Translations under genes and position numbers: made by a program
Origin: JAICTV01 sp035634055
GTDB taxonomy: Bacteria > Planctomycetota > Phycisphaerae > Tepidisphaerales > Tepidisphaeraceae
DNA length: 64,000 bases
Reading direction: 5' to 3'
Assembly: GCA_035634055.1 (NCBI GenBank)
Contig: DASQDR010000245.1
Span: 1-64,000 of the forward strand
The notes under the pieces: generated by a model
What the model was told of the DNA's origin: nothing
The model's input: only the letters and a program-made list of their open reading frames with translations
Databases searched by the model: none
Part shown: piece after piece, positions 35,131-44,032 of the stretch
Position numbering within the stretch: position 1 is the stretch's first letter
Layout of the letters: each line of letters begins with the position of its first letter

Positions 35131-36435
35131 TTGGCCACGATCCGTCCGTTTTCCGGCATCCGTTACGGCAAGCAGTTCGCGGATGTCTCCAGCCTGATCG
35201 CCCCGCCCTACGACGTGCTGGACGAGGCGCAGAAGGCGGCGCTCCAGGCGAAGCACCCGAACAACATCGTCACCGTCGACCTCCCCTGGATGCCCCCCAA
35301 GACGGTCGGCCCGGACGACGCCTACGAGCGGGCGAACCACACGCTGGGCGCCTGGCGGACGGGCGGGGTGCTCCAGGAGGACCGTCGGCGAGCGATTTAC
35401 CCCTACACCCAGACCTTCGAGCACGCCGGCAAGACCTTCCACCGCCGCGGGTTCATCTGCCTGGTCAAGCTGACGCCCTTTGGCGAGGACGTCATTCCGC
35501 ACGAGAAGACTTACGCCGGCCCGATCGAGGACCGGCTGAAGCTCATGCGGGCGACGGGGATGCAGTTGTCGCCGATCTTCGGGCTGTTCGCCGACCCGCG
35601 CGGGCAGGTGACGTCGCTGCTCTACAGCCACGCGGGCAAGCCGGAGCAGACCGGAACGCTGGACGGCGTGAAGAACGACCTCTGGAGCGTGATCGACGCC
35701 GAGATCGAGAACCAGGTCGTGGACCTGATGCGCGGGCGCAAGATCTACATCGCCGACGGGCACCACCGCTACACCACCGCGCTGGGGTACCAGCAGGAGC
35801 AGGTGGCCGCCAACGGCGGCAAGCCGCTGCCGCCCACGCACCCGGCCAACTACTGCATGTTCGTCCTGGTCGGCATGCAGGACGACGGGCTGCTGATCCT
35901 CCCGACCCACCGGCTGATCGGCGGGATCGAGGGGTTCGACATGCAGATCTTGGGCAACTCCGTCAAGGAGCACTTCGAGGTCATCGAGAGCCCGATGCGC
36001 CCGGAGCAGTTCGACGACGTGGCGCAGACCGACGCGAGCAAGCGACCGCACGAATTCGGGTTGTATGACGGCGTTACCCGCAAGTTCTTCCTGCTGCGGC
36101 TGAAGAACCCCGACGTGCTCAAGGCGTACGAGCCGGGGCGGAGCGAGGCGTGGCGGCGGCTGGACGTGGCGATCCTCCAGCGCTACCTGCTGGACGAGGT
36201 GCTCCAGCCGGACTTCGCCCCCAAGGGCAAGGAACTCACCCGCGGCTACACCGCCGACGCCGCCACCATCGCCCGCGACGTCGACGGCAAGAAGTACCAG
36301 GTCGCCCTGATGCTCCGCCCCACGCCGCTGCCCGCCCTGGAAGAACTCGGCCGCCACGGCGAGGTGATGCCGCAGAAGAGCACCTACTTCTACCCGAAGC
36401 TGGCGACCGGGCTGGTGATGAACCCGATCCGCTAG
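35131..36435 (+). CDS. DUF1015 family protein
   Basis: 434 residues, the full length of the family. The N-terminus IRPFSGIRYGKQFADVSSLIAPPYDVLDE, with APPYDV, and the central IADGHHRYTTAL are the family's most conserved stretches. DUF1015 proteins are widespread and have been suggested to be nucleoside- or serine-phosphate kinases (SerK-like); which applies here is uncertain. TTG start with GGAG upstream. Its stop shares the palindrome CTAG with the convergent gene's stop. Confidence 0.88.
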   Translation: MATIRPFSGIRYGKQFADVSSLIAPPYDVLDEAQKAALQAKHPNNIVTVDLPWMPPKTVGPDDAYERANHTLGAWRTGGVLQEDRRRAIYPYTQTFEHAGKTFHRRGFICLVKLTPFGEDVIPHEKTYAGPIEDRLKLMRATGMQLSPIFGLFADPRGQVTSLLYSHAGKPEQTGTLDGVKNDLWSVIDAEIENQVVDLMRGRKIYIADGHHRYTTALGYQQEQVAANGGKPLPPTHPANYCMFVLVGMQDDGLLILPTHRLIGGIEGFDMQILGNSVKEHFEVIESPMRPEQFDDVAQTDASKRPHEFGLYDGVTRKFFLLRLKNPDVLKAYEPGRSEAWRRLDVAILQRYLLDEVLQPDFAPKGKELTRGYTADAATIARDVDGKKYQVALMLRPTPLPALEELGRHGEVMPQKSTYFYPKLATGLVMNPIR

Positions 36436-37640
36436 GCGGCAGGAGGATCATCACCCCGCGGCGGGCGCGGCGGCGCGGCGGGCGCGGTGGGCGCGGTGGT
36501 TGCCGGTGCGGTTGTTGGGGGCGCGATAAAGTTCGACGCGGGGGCGCGGGCTTCATCCCAGGCTTGGCGGAACACGCGCTGGATGCGCTTGACCGCCCAC
36601 GCCTGCTGGCGCGCCTTCATCTCCATGACCGACATTTCGCGGCCCTGGTAGGTGCCGGTGGCGCGGAAGAACGTTTCGGTGTCGAAGTCGGCGGCGGCCG
36701 GGCCTTCTGGTTTCTCCGGCGTCCCGCCCTGCTTCGCGGCGCGCATCGCGGCGACGCCGATCAGCGGCAGCGCGTCGTAGCTGGTCATCGAGACCTCGAG
36801 CGTCGCCTGCCAAAGATCGTCGGTCTGCACCGGGTCGCTCACCTCGTCGAGCGCCCGCTCGAACAGCGGCCAGAACGCCTCGCGCAGCGGGAGGTAATCG
36901 GCCTTCTCGTCGTCGGCCATCACGTACTCCATCTGCGCGTGGACGTTTGGGGCCTTGCGCTTCTCGGCGAAGTACGCGGCGCTCTTGTAGTCCAGCGTGG
37001 CGTGGTGCGGCTGGGTGTTGTCGGCCAGGTAGTGGGCGAGGAAGCCGGCCCACCGCGCGGCATGCTCGTCGCGCGGGTGCTGCCCGTGCTTGTCGTTGAG
37101 CCGGCCGGCGCGGATCTGCTCGACCAGCTTGCGATAACAGTCCTCGACGCGGAATGGCAGCATGCCCGCCTGCGCGTAGCGCGGGTCCTTCATGTCGCGC
37201 GGCACATCGGCGGCGCGAGGCTTTCCGGACAGGTCGTGGCGGTACGCGCGCTTCTCCTCGCCGGTGACGAACAGCTCGAGGTCGATGAAGTGCAGCAGCC
37301 GCTCGGGCACGCCGAACGGCTCGAGCTTCTTCTCCTCGCGCCCCGCCATCAGCACTTCGGTGTCGGGGATGACCGACCAGAACGGGATGCCGTCGGCGCC
37401 GCGCGGCACGATCCCCTGCCGCTGGTTGAGGAACCACTGCTTCTCCGCCGCCATGTCCATCAGCCCCGGCGTGGCGTCGGCCAGCCACCGCTTCATGTCC
37501 GGCGGCGTCTGCGGGTCCGCGATCAGGCGGGCAACCGCGATGCGGGTGAGCTGGATGTGCTCCTTCGTCCCCCACCCCAAGGCCAGCAGCGGGAAGGCCA
37601 GGAGCGCGAGGAGGAACGCGGGGAGCGAGGGGCGGCGCAT
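36432..37640 (-). CDS. S1/P1-nuclease-like zinc hydrolase, exported
   Basis: 402 residues. A signal peptide (LPAFLLALLAFPLLALG) ends before WGTKEHIQL, so the mature protein starts with the Trp and His that bind zinc in phospholipase C/P1 nuclease folds. Further ligands are probably in LLHFIDLE and GFLAHYLADNTQPHHATLD. The Pro/Ala/Thr-rich tail (ATTAPTAPAAPPRPP) is low complexity. Substrate, nucleic acid or phospholipid, not determined. Confidence 0.75.
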   Translation of the reverse strand: MRRPSLPAFLLALLAFPLLALGWGTKEHIQLTRIAVARLIADPQTPPDMKRWLADATPGLMDMAAEKQWFLNQRQGIVPRGADGIPFWSVIPDTEVLMAGREEKKLEPFGVPERLLHFIDLELFVTGEEKRAYRHDLSGKPRAADVPRDMKDPRYAQAGMLPFRVEDCYRKLVEQIRAGRLNDKHGQHPRDEHAARWAGFLAHYLADNTQPHHATLDYKSAAYFAEKRKAPNVHAQMEYVMADDEKADYLPLREAFWPLFERALDEVSDPVQTDDLWQATLEVSMTSYDALPLIGVAAMRAAKQGGTPEKPEGPAAADFDTETFFRATGTYQGREMSVMEMKARQQAWAVKRIQRVFRQAWDEARAPASNFIAPPTTAPATTAPTAPAAPPRPPRGDDPPAA

Positions 37641-37700
37641 GCGGTGAGGATAAGCGGGGAAGCGAGCGAGGACTATGAGGGAAGGGACGGAGGGGGGAGC

Positions 37701-37740
37701 GATGGAGCGACGAAGCGATGGAGCGACGAAGCGACGAAGG
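37701..37740. repeat. Tandem 16-bp direct repeat
   Basis: GATGGAGCGACGAAGC occurs at 37701-37716 and 37717-37732, followed by the partial GACGAAGG. It lies in the 159-bp gap 3' of the gene at 37800. Confidence 0.85.
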
Positions 37741-37799
37741 GAGTCAACGTCCCACGTCCGACGCCCAGAACGCAGCAGTCAGCACTCCTCGCCCGCGCC

Positions 37800-38642
37800 C
37801 TACCGCGGGGCGTCGAGGGGATCGCCGAAGATGATCTGGCGGAAGACGTGCTTGCCGGTGACGGTCTCGGTCCCCTTCATCAGCAGGAAGACCGGGCGGG
37901 AGACGCTGGCGGTGTAGGTGTCAGTCGTCTCCTGCCGCCAGAGCACCACGACCGCGACCGGCTGTTCCTTGCCCGGCTGGAGCATCTGGACGAGCCACTG
38001 CGCGGCGGTCTGATTGGCGCGGGCGGCGGCGGCGGCGTCGACCGGGATCATTCGCTCGCGGACGGCCGCCGGCAGGTCGGCGGCGGCGGCGGCGCGGAAG
38101 GTGTCAGCCAGGTCCGTCGCCAGCGTCGCGGGGACGCGCGGGTAGACGTGCATCCCGATCACCTTCGACCCGGTCGTCGCCCCCAGCAGCCGCTCGGGAA
38201 GCTGGAGCTCGTCCGACGCGAACGTGCGTAGGACCGGCCCGTTGTTCAGGCTCGCGACCAGGCCGCGAAGGTCCTTGCCGCACGCGAGCTCCGCGAAGTG
38301 CGCGACCGCCTCCGACCACCCGCGCGGGGCGGCGTGCGATGAAGGCAAGGCGGGCATGCCGGCGACCGGCGCAACGGGCGGCGCCGGCGACAGTGCGGCG
38401 GCGGACGGCGCGGGCGCCGCGTGGGCAACGCCGTGCGCGTCTGACGCGTCGGCGGTCGCCTCGGCGGCGCGCGCTTCGGTCGTCCACGGCAGGTGAACCG
38501 GCGCGGCCGCGGCGGACGCCCCCGCGCCCGGCGCCGTCGGCGCGGGCTGGGTGGTCTGCGCGGCGGTGACGCCTGACACCGCCATCGCGGCGAGCAGGCA
38601 CGTCCCCCGGAGCTGGTTGCGGCACGGCATATTCATCCTCAT
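37800..38642 (-). CDS. Exported protein of unknown function
   Basis: About 280 residues from ATG 38642. Signal peptide LRGTCLLAAMAVSGVTAA, then a long Ala/Pro-rich low-complexity linker (residues about 30-95) and a globular C-terminal half (WSEAVAHFAELACGKDLRGL; FRAAAAADLPAAVRERMIP; QWLVQMLQPGKEQPVAVVVLW). No family recognised. The frame is open for 22 more codons upstream without signal character. Confidence 0.6.
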   Translation of the reverse strand: MRMNMPCRNQLRGTCLLAAMAVSGVTAAQTTQPAPTAPGAGASAAAAPVHLPWTTEARAAEATADASDAHGVAHAAPAPSAAALSPAPPVAPVAGMPALPSSHAAPRGWSEAVAHFAELACGKDLRGLVASLNNGPVLRTFASDELQLPERLLGATTGSKVIGMHVYPRVPATLATDLADTFRAAAAADLPAAVRERMIPVDAAAAARANQTAAQWLVQMLQPGKEQPVAVVVLWRQETTDTYTASVSRPVFLLMKGTETVTGKHVFRQIIFGDPLDAPR

Positions 38643-38853
38643 TATCGTCCGCCGGACCGGAAGATTCGAGAAACGCCCGCGCCCGTGACGTTTCTCACCC
38701 CCCGCCAAATCGCGCCCCGACCGGCGCTCGCGCCACGCAAGATCTTATTGGACGCTTTGGCAGATTTTCTCCCGCTGTGCGACGCGCGCGACTCTTCTAC
38801 GATCGCCGACGGAGCGGCCGGGCGGATGGAACACGCCGGCCGACGCGTTGCTT

Positions 38854-41034
38854 ATGCCTCGAAACGTTGGCGCCCCTCGAACTTCCCGCTTCGTCCTGCT
38901 GGCCAGCATCTGCGTGGTCATCGCCGCGCTCTACCTCGCGCAGGAGGTGTTGATCCCGCTGGCGCTGGCGATGCTGCTCAGCTTCCTGATGGCGCCGATC
39001 GCCGGGCGGCTGGAGCGCTGGCGCTTCGGTCGCATCCCGAGCGTGCTGGTCGTCGTGATGGTCCTGTTCGCCGCGTTCGCGGTGCTGGGGTACGTCGTGG
39101 GGCTCCAGCTCTACGACCTGGCCGCCAACATCGACAAGTACCGTGACAACATCACCGCCAAGGTCGAACGCCTGCCCCTGCGCAAGGGCGGCGTGCTGGA
39201 GAAGCTCCAGGAGATCCCGGCCGAGGTCCAGAAGAAGATCGACCAGCCGCAGCAGCAGTCCACCACGCAGACCAGCCAGCCAAGCGAGCGCGCCGCCGAG
39301 GTGATCGCCCAGGAACTCTCCACCCGCACCGGCGACCCGCGCACGGTCACCGAGCGCTCCAAGCCGACCGCGCAGCAGGCGAGCAACGGCGCGCCCACCA
39401 CGCAGTGGACCAAGGAAAACCCCCTGCCGGTGGCGATGGTGCAGCCCAAGGCGTCACCCTTGCAGACGCTGGGGCATTACCTCGGCCTCACCCTCGGGCC
39501 CCTTGGCACGCTGGGCATCGTCATCGTCTTCGTGATCTTCATGCTGCTCCAGCGCGAGGACCTGCGCAACCGGCTGATCCGGCTGATCGGCGGCGCGCGG
39601 CTGACCGTCGCCACCACCGCGCTCGACGACGCCTCGGGGCGCATCCAGCGCTACCTGCTGGCGCAGGCGATCGTCAACGGCACCTACGGCTGCGCCATCG
39701 CGCTGGGGCTGTGGATCATCGGCGCCACGCTCGGACAAAGCGACCCGGCGGGAACCGCGTCCTTCCCCAACGTCATCCTCTGGGGGTTGCTCTGCGCGGT
39801 CCTGCGCTTCATCCCCTACATCGGCCCGTGGATCGCCGCCGCCTTCCCGCTGCTGATCTCCCTGGCGGTCTACAAGGGAATGGGCGTCTTCGTCGCCACC
39901 GGGCTGCTCTTCGTGGGCATCGAGCTGGCCAGCAACAACTTCATGGAGCCCTGGCTTTACGGCACCAGCACCGGCATGAGCACGGTGGCGATCCTGGTGT
40001 CGGCGGTCTTCTGGACCTGGCTGTGGGGCCCGATCGGGCTGCTGCTGGCAACGCCGCTCACGGTCGTGCTGGTGGTGCTCGGCAAGTACGTCCCGCAGTT
40101 GCAGTTCCTCGACGTGCTGCTCGGCGACGAACCCGTGCTCGACCCGCCGACGCGCATCTACCAGCGCATGCTCGCCCTCGACGCCGACGAGGCGATGGAG
40201 CTGGCCGAGCAGTACCTGCACGAGGGGACGCTGGAATCGGTCTACGACGACGTGCTGCTGCCCGCGCTGGCGATGGCGGAGCAGGACCGCCACAAGGGGC
40301 TGCTCGACGACCGCCGGCAGGGTTTCATCCGCGGCGCGATGCGCGACATGATCGAGGAGCTCGGCGACCAGGAGCGCATCCGAGGCGTGCGCTCGGCGGC
40401 GGTGGAGGTCGAGCAGATCGCCCGTGGCGAGAAATCGCCGGGCGAGGCGGGCACCGCCGCCAGCAGCGCCCGCGAGGGCACCAGCAACGGCAGCCGGGGC
40501 GGCGGCAACGGAAAGTCCGCGCGCGGCGTGTTCAGTTCCATCACCAGCGGCCCGGGAGCGAGCGGAGAGAGCGATGCACGCCAGCCCGACGTCCGCATCG
40601 AGCGCGCCATGATTCCCAAGGGGTGCACCGTCAGCGTCGTCTGCCTGCCCGCCCACGACGAGGCCGACGAGATCTGCAACCTGATGCTCGCCCAACTGCT
40701 CGAGCTGCGCGGCTACTGCACCTACTCGATCTCGCAGGCGGCGCTGGCCAGCGAGATGATCGGAAAGGTCGAGGAGCACCGCGCCGACGTGGTGGTCGTC
40801 AGCGCCCTGCCGCCGGCCGCCGTCGCCCACTCGCGCTACCTCTGCAAGCGCGTCCACGTCCGCTTCCCCGAAGCCAACATGGCCGTGGGCATCTGGGCTT
40901 ACAAGGGAGAGCTGCGCAAGGCGAAGGAGCGAATCACCTGCATCGGCAGCGTCCAGCTCGCGACCTCCCTGGCGGACATGCAGCGCGTGATCGACCAGCT
41001 CGCCCAACCCGCGATGATCCGCGAGACGCGTTAG
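38854..41034 (+). CDS. AI-2E/PerM-family transporter with extra C-terminal Rossmann-like domain
   Basis: About 726 residues, roughly twice the family length. The first about 430 are an AI-2E exporter/PerM-type permease: two N-terminal helices, a Gln/Thr/Ser-rich loop (about 130-190), then helices with LRFIPYIGPWIAAAFPLLI and WGPIGLLLATPLTVVLVVL. After a Ser/Gly-rich linker, residues about 590-720 form an alpha/beta domain (VSVVCLPAHDEADEICNLML; ADVVVVSALPP) resembling B12-binding/response-type Rossmann domains but without the DxHxxG cobalamin motif. Substrate unknown. TTG at 38848 is an alternative start. Confidence 0.82.
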   Translation: MPRNVGAPRTSRFVLLASICVVIAALYLAQEVLIPLALAMLLSFLMAPIAGRLERWRFGRIPSVLVVVMVLFAAFAVLGYVVGLQLYDLAANIDKYRDNITAKVERLPLRKGGVLEKLQEIPAEVQKKIDQPQQQSTTQTSQPSERAAEVIAQELSTRTGDPRTVTERSKPTAQQASNGAPTTQWTKENPLPVAMVQPKASPLQTLGHYLGLTLGPLGTLGIVIVFVIFMLLQREDLRNRLIRLIGGARLTVATTALDDASGRIQRYLLAQAIVNGTYGCAIALGLWIIGATLGQSDPAGTASFPNVILWGLLCAVLRFIPYIGPWIAAAFPLLISLAVYKGMGVFVATGLLFVGIELASNNFMEPWLYGTSTGMSTVAILVSAVFWTWLWGPIGLLLATPLTVVLVVLGKYVPQLQFLDVLLGDEPVLDPPTRIYQRMLALDADEAMELAEQYLHEGTLESVYDDVLLPALAMAEQDRHKGLLDDRRQGFIRGAMRDMIEELGDQERIRGVRSAAVEVEQIARGEKSPGEAGTAASSAREGTSNGSRGGGNGKSARGVFSSITSGPGASGESDARQPDVRIERAMIPKGCTVSVVCLPAHDEADEICNLMLAQLLELRGYCTYSISQAALASEMIGKVEEHRADVVVVSALPPAAVAHSRYLCKRVHVRFPEANMAVGIWAYKGELRKAKERITCIGSVQLATSLADMQRVIDQLAQPAMIRETR

Positions 41035-41056
41035 GGAACAAGCTGACAGGGTCTCG

Positions 41057-41092
41057 GGGTGACAAGGGCGAGCCTGCCCGCCTTCGTCACCC
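41057..41092. terminator. Bidirectional hairpin between convergent genes
   Basis: GGGTGACAAGG and CCTTCGTCACCC form an 11-bp stem with one bulge (41057-41067 / 41081-41092). It sits between the transporter stop (41034) and the atpG stop (41095). No U-tract, so termination may be Rho-assisted. Confidence 0.5.
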
Positions 41093-41094
41093 GC

Positions 41095-42075
41095 TCACCC
41101 CTTCATCGCCTCCACCCCGCCCATGATCTCCGACAGCTCCGTCGTGATCTGGCTCTGGCGGGCGCGGTTGTATTGCACGGACAACGCCTTCGCCATCTTG
41201 TCCGCGTTGTCGGTGGCGGACTTCATCGCGACCATGCGGGCGACGTGCTCGCTCGTGGTGGCGTCGAGGAAGGTCTGGAAGAACGCGGTCTTGATCGTCA
41301 GCGGCAGCAGCTCGTCCAGCAGCACGCGCGGCTCGGGGCTGAACTCGTACTCGGTCCGCACCTCGTAAGGGTTGTGCACGTCGGCCCGCACGTCCGCGCC
41401 GCTGCGGCGGGCGTCGAGCGCGCCGGCCTTGGACTGCGCTTCCTTCTCCGCCACCTGCTGCGCCACGTGGTCGGCCGCGTGTTCCACCCCCGCCAGCGGC
41501 AGCAGCGTCAGCACGTCCGGGCGCTGCACGCCGGTGCTGATGAAGTTCATGTACGCGACGTGCACCGCGTCGTAGCGCCCGTCGACAAAATCGTCCATCA
41601 GCGCCTGCCCGACCCGCTGCACGTCGTCGTAGCGCGGGACGTCCTGCGCCTCCAGCCGGCGCGCGATCGGGCGCTTCTGGAAGTTGAAGTAGCTGAACGC
41701 CTTCTTGCCCGCCACGTAAAGGTCGACCGCCTTGCCGGCCGACTCCTGCTGGCGGATGAAGGCCATCGCGCTGCGCAGCACGCTGCCGTTGTACGCCCCG
41801 GCCAGCCCGCGGTTGCTGGTCAGCACGACCAGCGCGATGCGGTTGGTGCGCGTCTCGTCGGTCGGCGTGCGCAGCAGCGGGTGCTCGACGTTGCCGACGC
41901 TCGCCGCCAGCTCGCGCACCAGCTCGCGCACCTTGACGGTGTAAGGCTTGGTCCCGACGGCGCGCTTCAGCGATTTCTGGAACTTCGCCGTGGCGATCAT
42001 CTGCATCGTCTTGGTGATCTTCTTGATGTTCCGAACCGCCTTGCGGCGCTTCACGATCGCACGTGCTTTTGCCAT
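41095..42075 (-). CDS. atpG: ATP synthase F1 gamma subunit
   Basis: Central stalk of F-type ATP synthase. 326 residues, about 40 longer than E. coli gamma. N-terminal RKAVRNIKKITKTMQMIATAK and C-terminal MKSATDNADKMAKALSVQYNRARQSQITTEL, the two coiled-coil helices, are well kept. Extra length lies around residues 195-235 (VAEKEAQSKAGALDARRSG and on). The alpha, beta and epsilon genes are not adjacent: SugE-type gene upstream, convergent transporter downstream. Confidence 0.95.
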   Translation of the reverse strand: MAKARAIVKRRKAVRNIKKITKTMQMIATAKFQKSLKRAVGTKPYTVKVRELVRELAASVGNVEHPLLRTPTDETRTNRIALVVLTSNRGLAGAYNGSVLRSAMAFIRQQESAGKAVDLYVAGKKAFSYFNFQKRPIARRLEAQDVPRYDDVQRVGQALMDDFVDGRYDAVHVAYMNFISTGVQRPDVLTLLPLAGVEHAADHVAQQVAEKEAQSKAGALDARRSGADVRADVHNPYEVRTEYEFSPEPRVLLDELLPLTIKTAFFQTFLDATTSEHVARMVAMKSATDNADKMAKALSVQYNRARQSQITTELSEIMGGVEAMKG

Positions 42076-42167
42076 CGGTTGCTCGTCCTTCTCGTTTTGC
42101 GTCGGGCAGGCCGAGGATATCCGCCGCGGGTGGAGGGAGCAAACCGGCGATCACGTCACGCGCGCCG

Positions 42168-42488
42168 TCAGTGCCCGGACGTGAATTTCAGCCCCACGAT
42201 GCTGCCGATGAGGGCGACCAGGCAGGCGACGCGCGGCAGCGTGACCGGCTCGTGAAACAGCACGATCCCCAGGATCGCCGTGCCGAGAGCACCGATGCCG
42301 GTCCAGACGGCGTAGCCGGTGCCGATCGGCAGCGTCCGGATCGCCAGCGACAGCACGTAGAAGCTGCCGATCATCAGCACGACGGTGACGACAGATGCGA
42401 CCGGCCGGCGGAACCCGTCGGTGTACTTCAGCCCGATCGCCCACGCGACCTCGAGCAACCCGGCGATGAAGAGGTAGACCCAGGCCAT
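42168..42488 (-). CDS. sugE: SMR-family exporter, SugE/Gdx type
   Basis: 106 residues, four membrane helices. AWVYLFIAGLLEVAWAIGLK carries the conserved membrane Glu (residue 13-14) and the KYTDGF phrase typical of the SugE/Gdx branch, which exports guanidinium. GTGYAVWTGIGALGTAILGI is helix 3. I looked for a guanidine riboswitch in its leader and did not recognise one. An in-frame ATG at 42554 is less likely. Confidence 0.88.
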   Translation of the reverse strand: MAWVYLFIAGLLEVAWAIGLKYTDGFRRPVASVVTVVLMIGSFYVLSLAIRTLPIGTGYAVWTGIGALGTAILGIVLFHEPVTLPRVACLVALIGSIVGLKFTSGH

Positions 42489-42791
42489 CAGCGTGACTCC
42501 TGCCCCGCCGGCGGATGCCCCCGGGGCGCGAATGGTACGCGGCGAGAGCGACAACGTCGCTACTGCACCCCGCGCCCCTGGGCGGTTGCGGTCGCGGCTT
42601 GCATGAAACGCAAGGGGCCGCGACGGCGTCAGCTATGGCGGCGCGGCTGTCGCGCGCAATTCCGGCCCCCTCTTCCGCTGGATGAAGATCGCGCCGCGGG
42701 CGGTTAATCTACGGCGAACCGGCCGCGGCTGCTCGCGCACCGGCGGTTCCGCCGACGCTTTGTTCCGATCCACTTTCGGGAGATTTTCGCC
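42489..42791. other. Divergent gap between sugE-type and cyclophilin genes
   Basis: No gene. One strong hairpin, GTCGCGGCTTGC / GCAA-ggg-GCCGCGAC (42591-42624), and a shorter one, AGCGAC/GTCGCT, near 42547-42561. GGGAG at 42778-42782 precedes the cyclophilin GTG. No clear sigma-70 hexamers on either strand. Confidence 0.4.
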
Positions 42792-43886
42792 GTGATCCGC
42801 TCGATCCCGTCATCGCGTTGGCATCGTCTTCCCCAGCTCCCGCCCGCCCGCCGCGTGCCGCCTCCGGCCAGCGCCAGCATCGAGCCGCTGGAGAAGCGCG
42901 TGCTAATGCACGCCGAAGGGCCGCGGGTGGTGTCCGTCTACGCCGACAACCGCGGCGAGGTGCAGATCATCTTCAACCACGAGATGGACCGCTCGACGAT
43001 CAACACGCGTGGGATCTTCGTGCACACCGCCGGGCCGGACGACGCCTTCGGCACCGCCGACGACGTCAAGATCAACGGCCGGGTCAGGCTGCGCAGCGGC
43101 GACCGGCGGGCGCACTTCATCCCCGACGAGAAGGTGCCGTTCTTGGCAAACACCACCTACAGCATCAAGGTGAACGCCAAGCGCGTCGAATCGATCGACG
43201 GCTACAAGCTGGACGGGGAGTTCAACGGCGGCGGAATCATCAGCGGCAACGGCGTCGAGGCCGGCGACCTGCTCGTGCTCTCCAAGCGCGCCAAGACCAA
43301 CCACACCGCGCGGTTCTCCACCATCGCCGGCAACATTGACGTGCGGCTGAACGTCGCGCAGACGCCGGCGAACGTCAGCAACTTCCTCGACTACGCCAAC
43401 CTCGGGCAGTACGACAACACCTTCCTCGACAACGTGCAGCCGGGCGTCGCGTGGCAGGCGGGCGCGTACGCCGTCAGCGCGGGCAACGCCGTCGTCGGTG
43501 TCCCGGTCCACGCGCCAGTTGCGAACGAGGCCGGTGCCACCGTCGCCAGCCGCGGCACGATTTCCTTCGTCCGCCCCAACGACAACAACCCCGCCACCGA
43601 CGACAAGGGGACCAACGGGTTCTTCTTCAACCTCGCCAACAACGAATCTACCCTGGGCTCGCAGAACGGCGGGTACAGCGAGTTCGGCACGGTGACCGGC
43701 GCCAGCGGCTTGGCCGTGATGGACGACCTGGCGGCGTTCCCCACCATCAACGCCGGGACCCCGTTCAGCAAGCTCCCCGTGCAGGAGGCCGGCACCACCG
43801 TCGAGCAGAAGAACGCCGACCCGCAGGGCACCCTGATAACCATCCGCCGCGTGGCCATCCGCAACACGATCGTGGCGTGGGTTTGA
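42792..43886 (+). CDS. Exported cyclophilin-type peptidyl-prolyl isomerase with Ig-like domain
   Basis: 364 residues from GTG 42792. The N-terminus holds the planctomycete motif ASIEPLEKRVLMHAEG. Residues about 50-140 look like a bacterial Ig-like (Big_5) domain (VVSVYADNRGEVQIIFNHEM). The last 200 residues are a cyclophilin: TIAGNIDVRLNVAQTPANV, DNTFLDNVQPGVAWQAG, TNGFFFNLANN, FGTVTGASGLAVMDDLA. Active-site residues are only partly conserved (the FHR phrase appears as FLDNV), so catalysis is uncertain and a binding role possible. Confidence 0.8.
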   Translation: MIRSIPSSRWHRLPQLPPARRVPPPASASIEPLEKRVLMHAEGPRVVSVYADNRGEVQIIFNHEMDRSTINTRGIFVHTAGPDDAFGTADDVKINGRVRLRSGDRRAHFIPDEKVPFLANTTYSIKVNAKRVESIDGYKLDGEFNGGGIISGNGVEAGDLLVLSKRAKTNHTARFSTIAGNIDVRLNVAQTPANVSNFLDYANLGQYDNTFLDNVQPGVAWQAGAYAVSAGNAVVGVPVHAPVANEAGATVASRGTISFVRPNDNNPATDDKGTNGFFFNLANNESTLGSQNGGYSEFGTVTGASGLAVMDDLAAFPTINAGTPFSKLPVQEAGTTVEQKNADPQGTLITIRRVAIRNTIVAWV

Positions 43887-43973
43887 GAACGCGTTGCTCC
43901 GCCTCCCGCTAAGCCGGGCAGAGCAGGTGTAGCGCGCGCGCGCCCGCCTCCGCGCAGTTGCGGCAAACACGCT

Positions 43974-44002
43974 TTGACCCGCGCTGACGTTTGCGGTCGA
44001 AT
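43974..44002 (+). promoter_or_regulatory. Sigma-70-type promoter of the BtpA-family gene
   Basis: TTGACC (43974-43979), 17-nt spacer, TCGAAT (43997-44002): five and four consensus matches. Predicted start about 44009, 24 nt before the ATG, with GAGGG between. Confidence 0.55.
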
Positions 44003-44032
44003 GCCGATCGGGGGAAGGCGAGGGTTCACCGC

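Noticed and set aside
42489..42640. Guanidine riboswitch in the leader of the SugE-type gene
   Set aside because: Hairpins exist, but no ACGR tetraloop pair (type II) and no ykkC core (type I) could be found.
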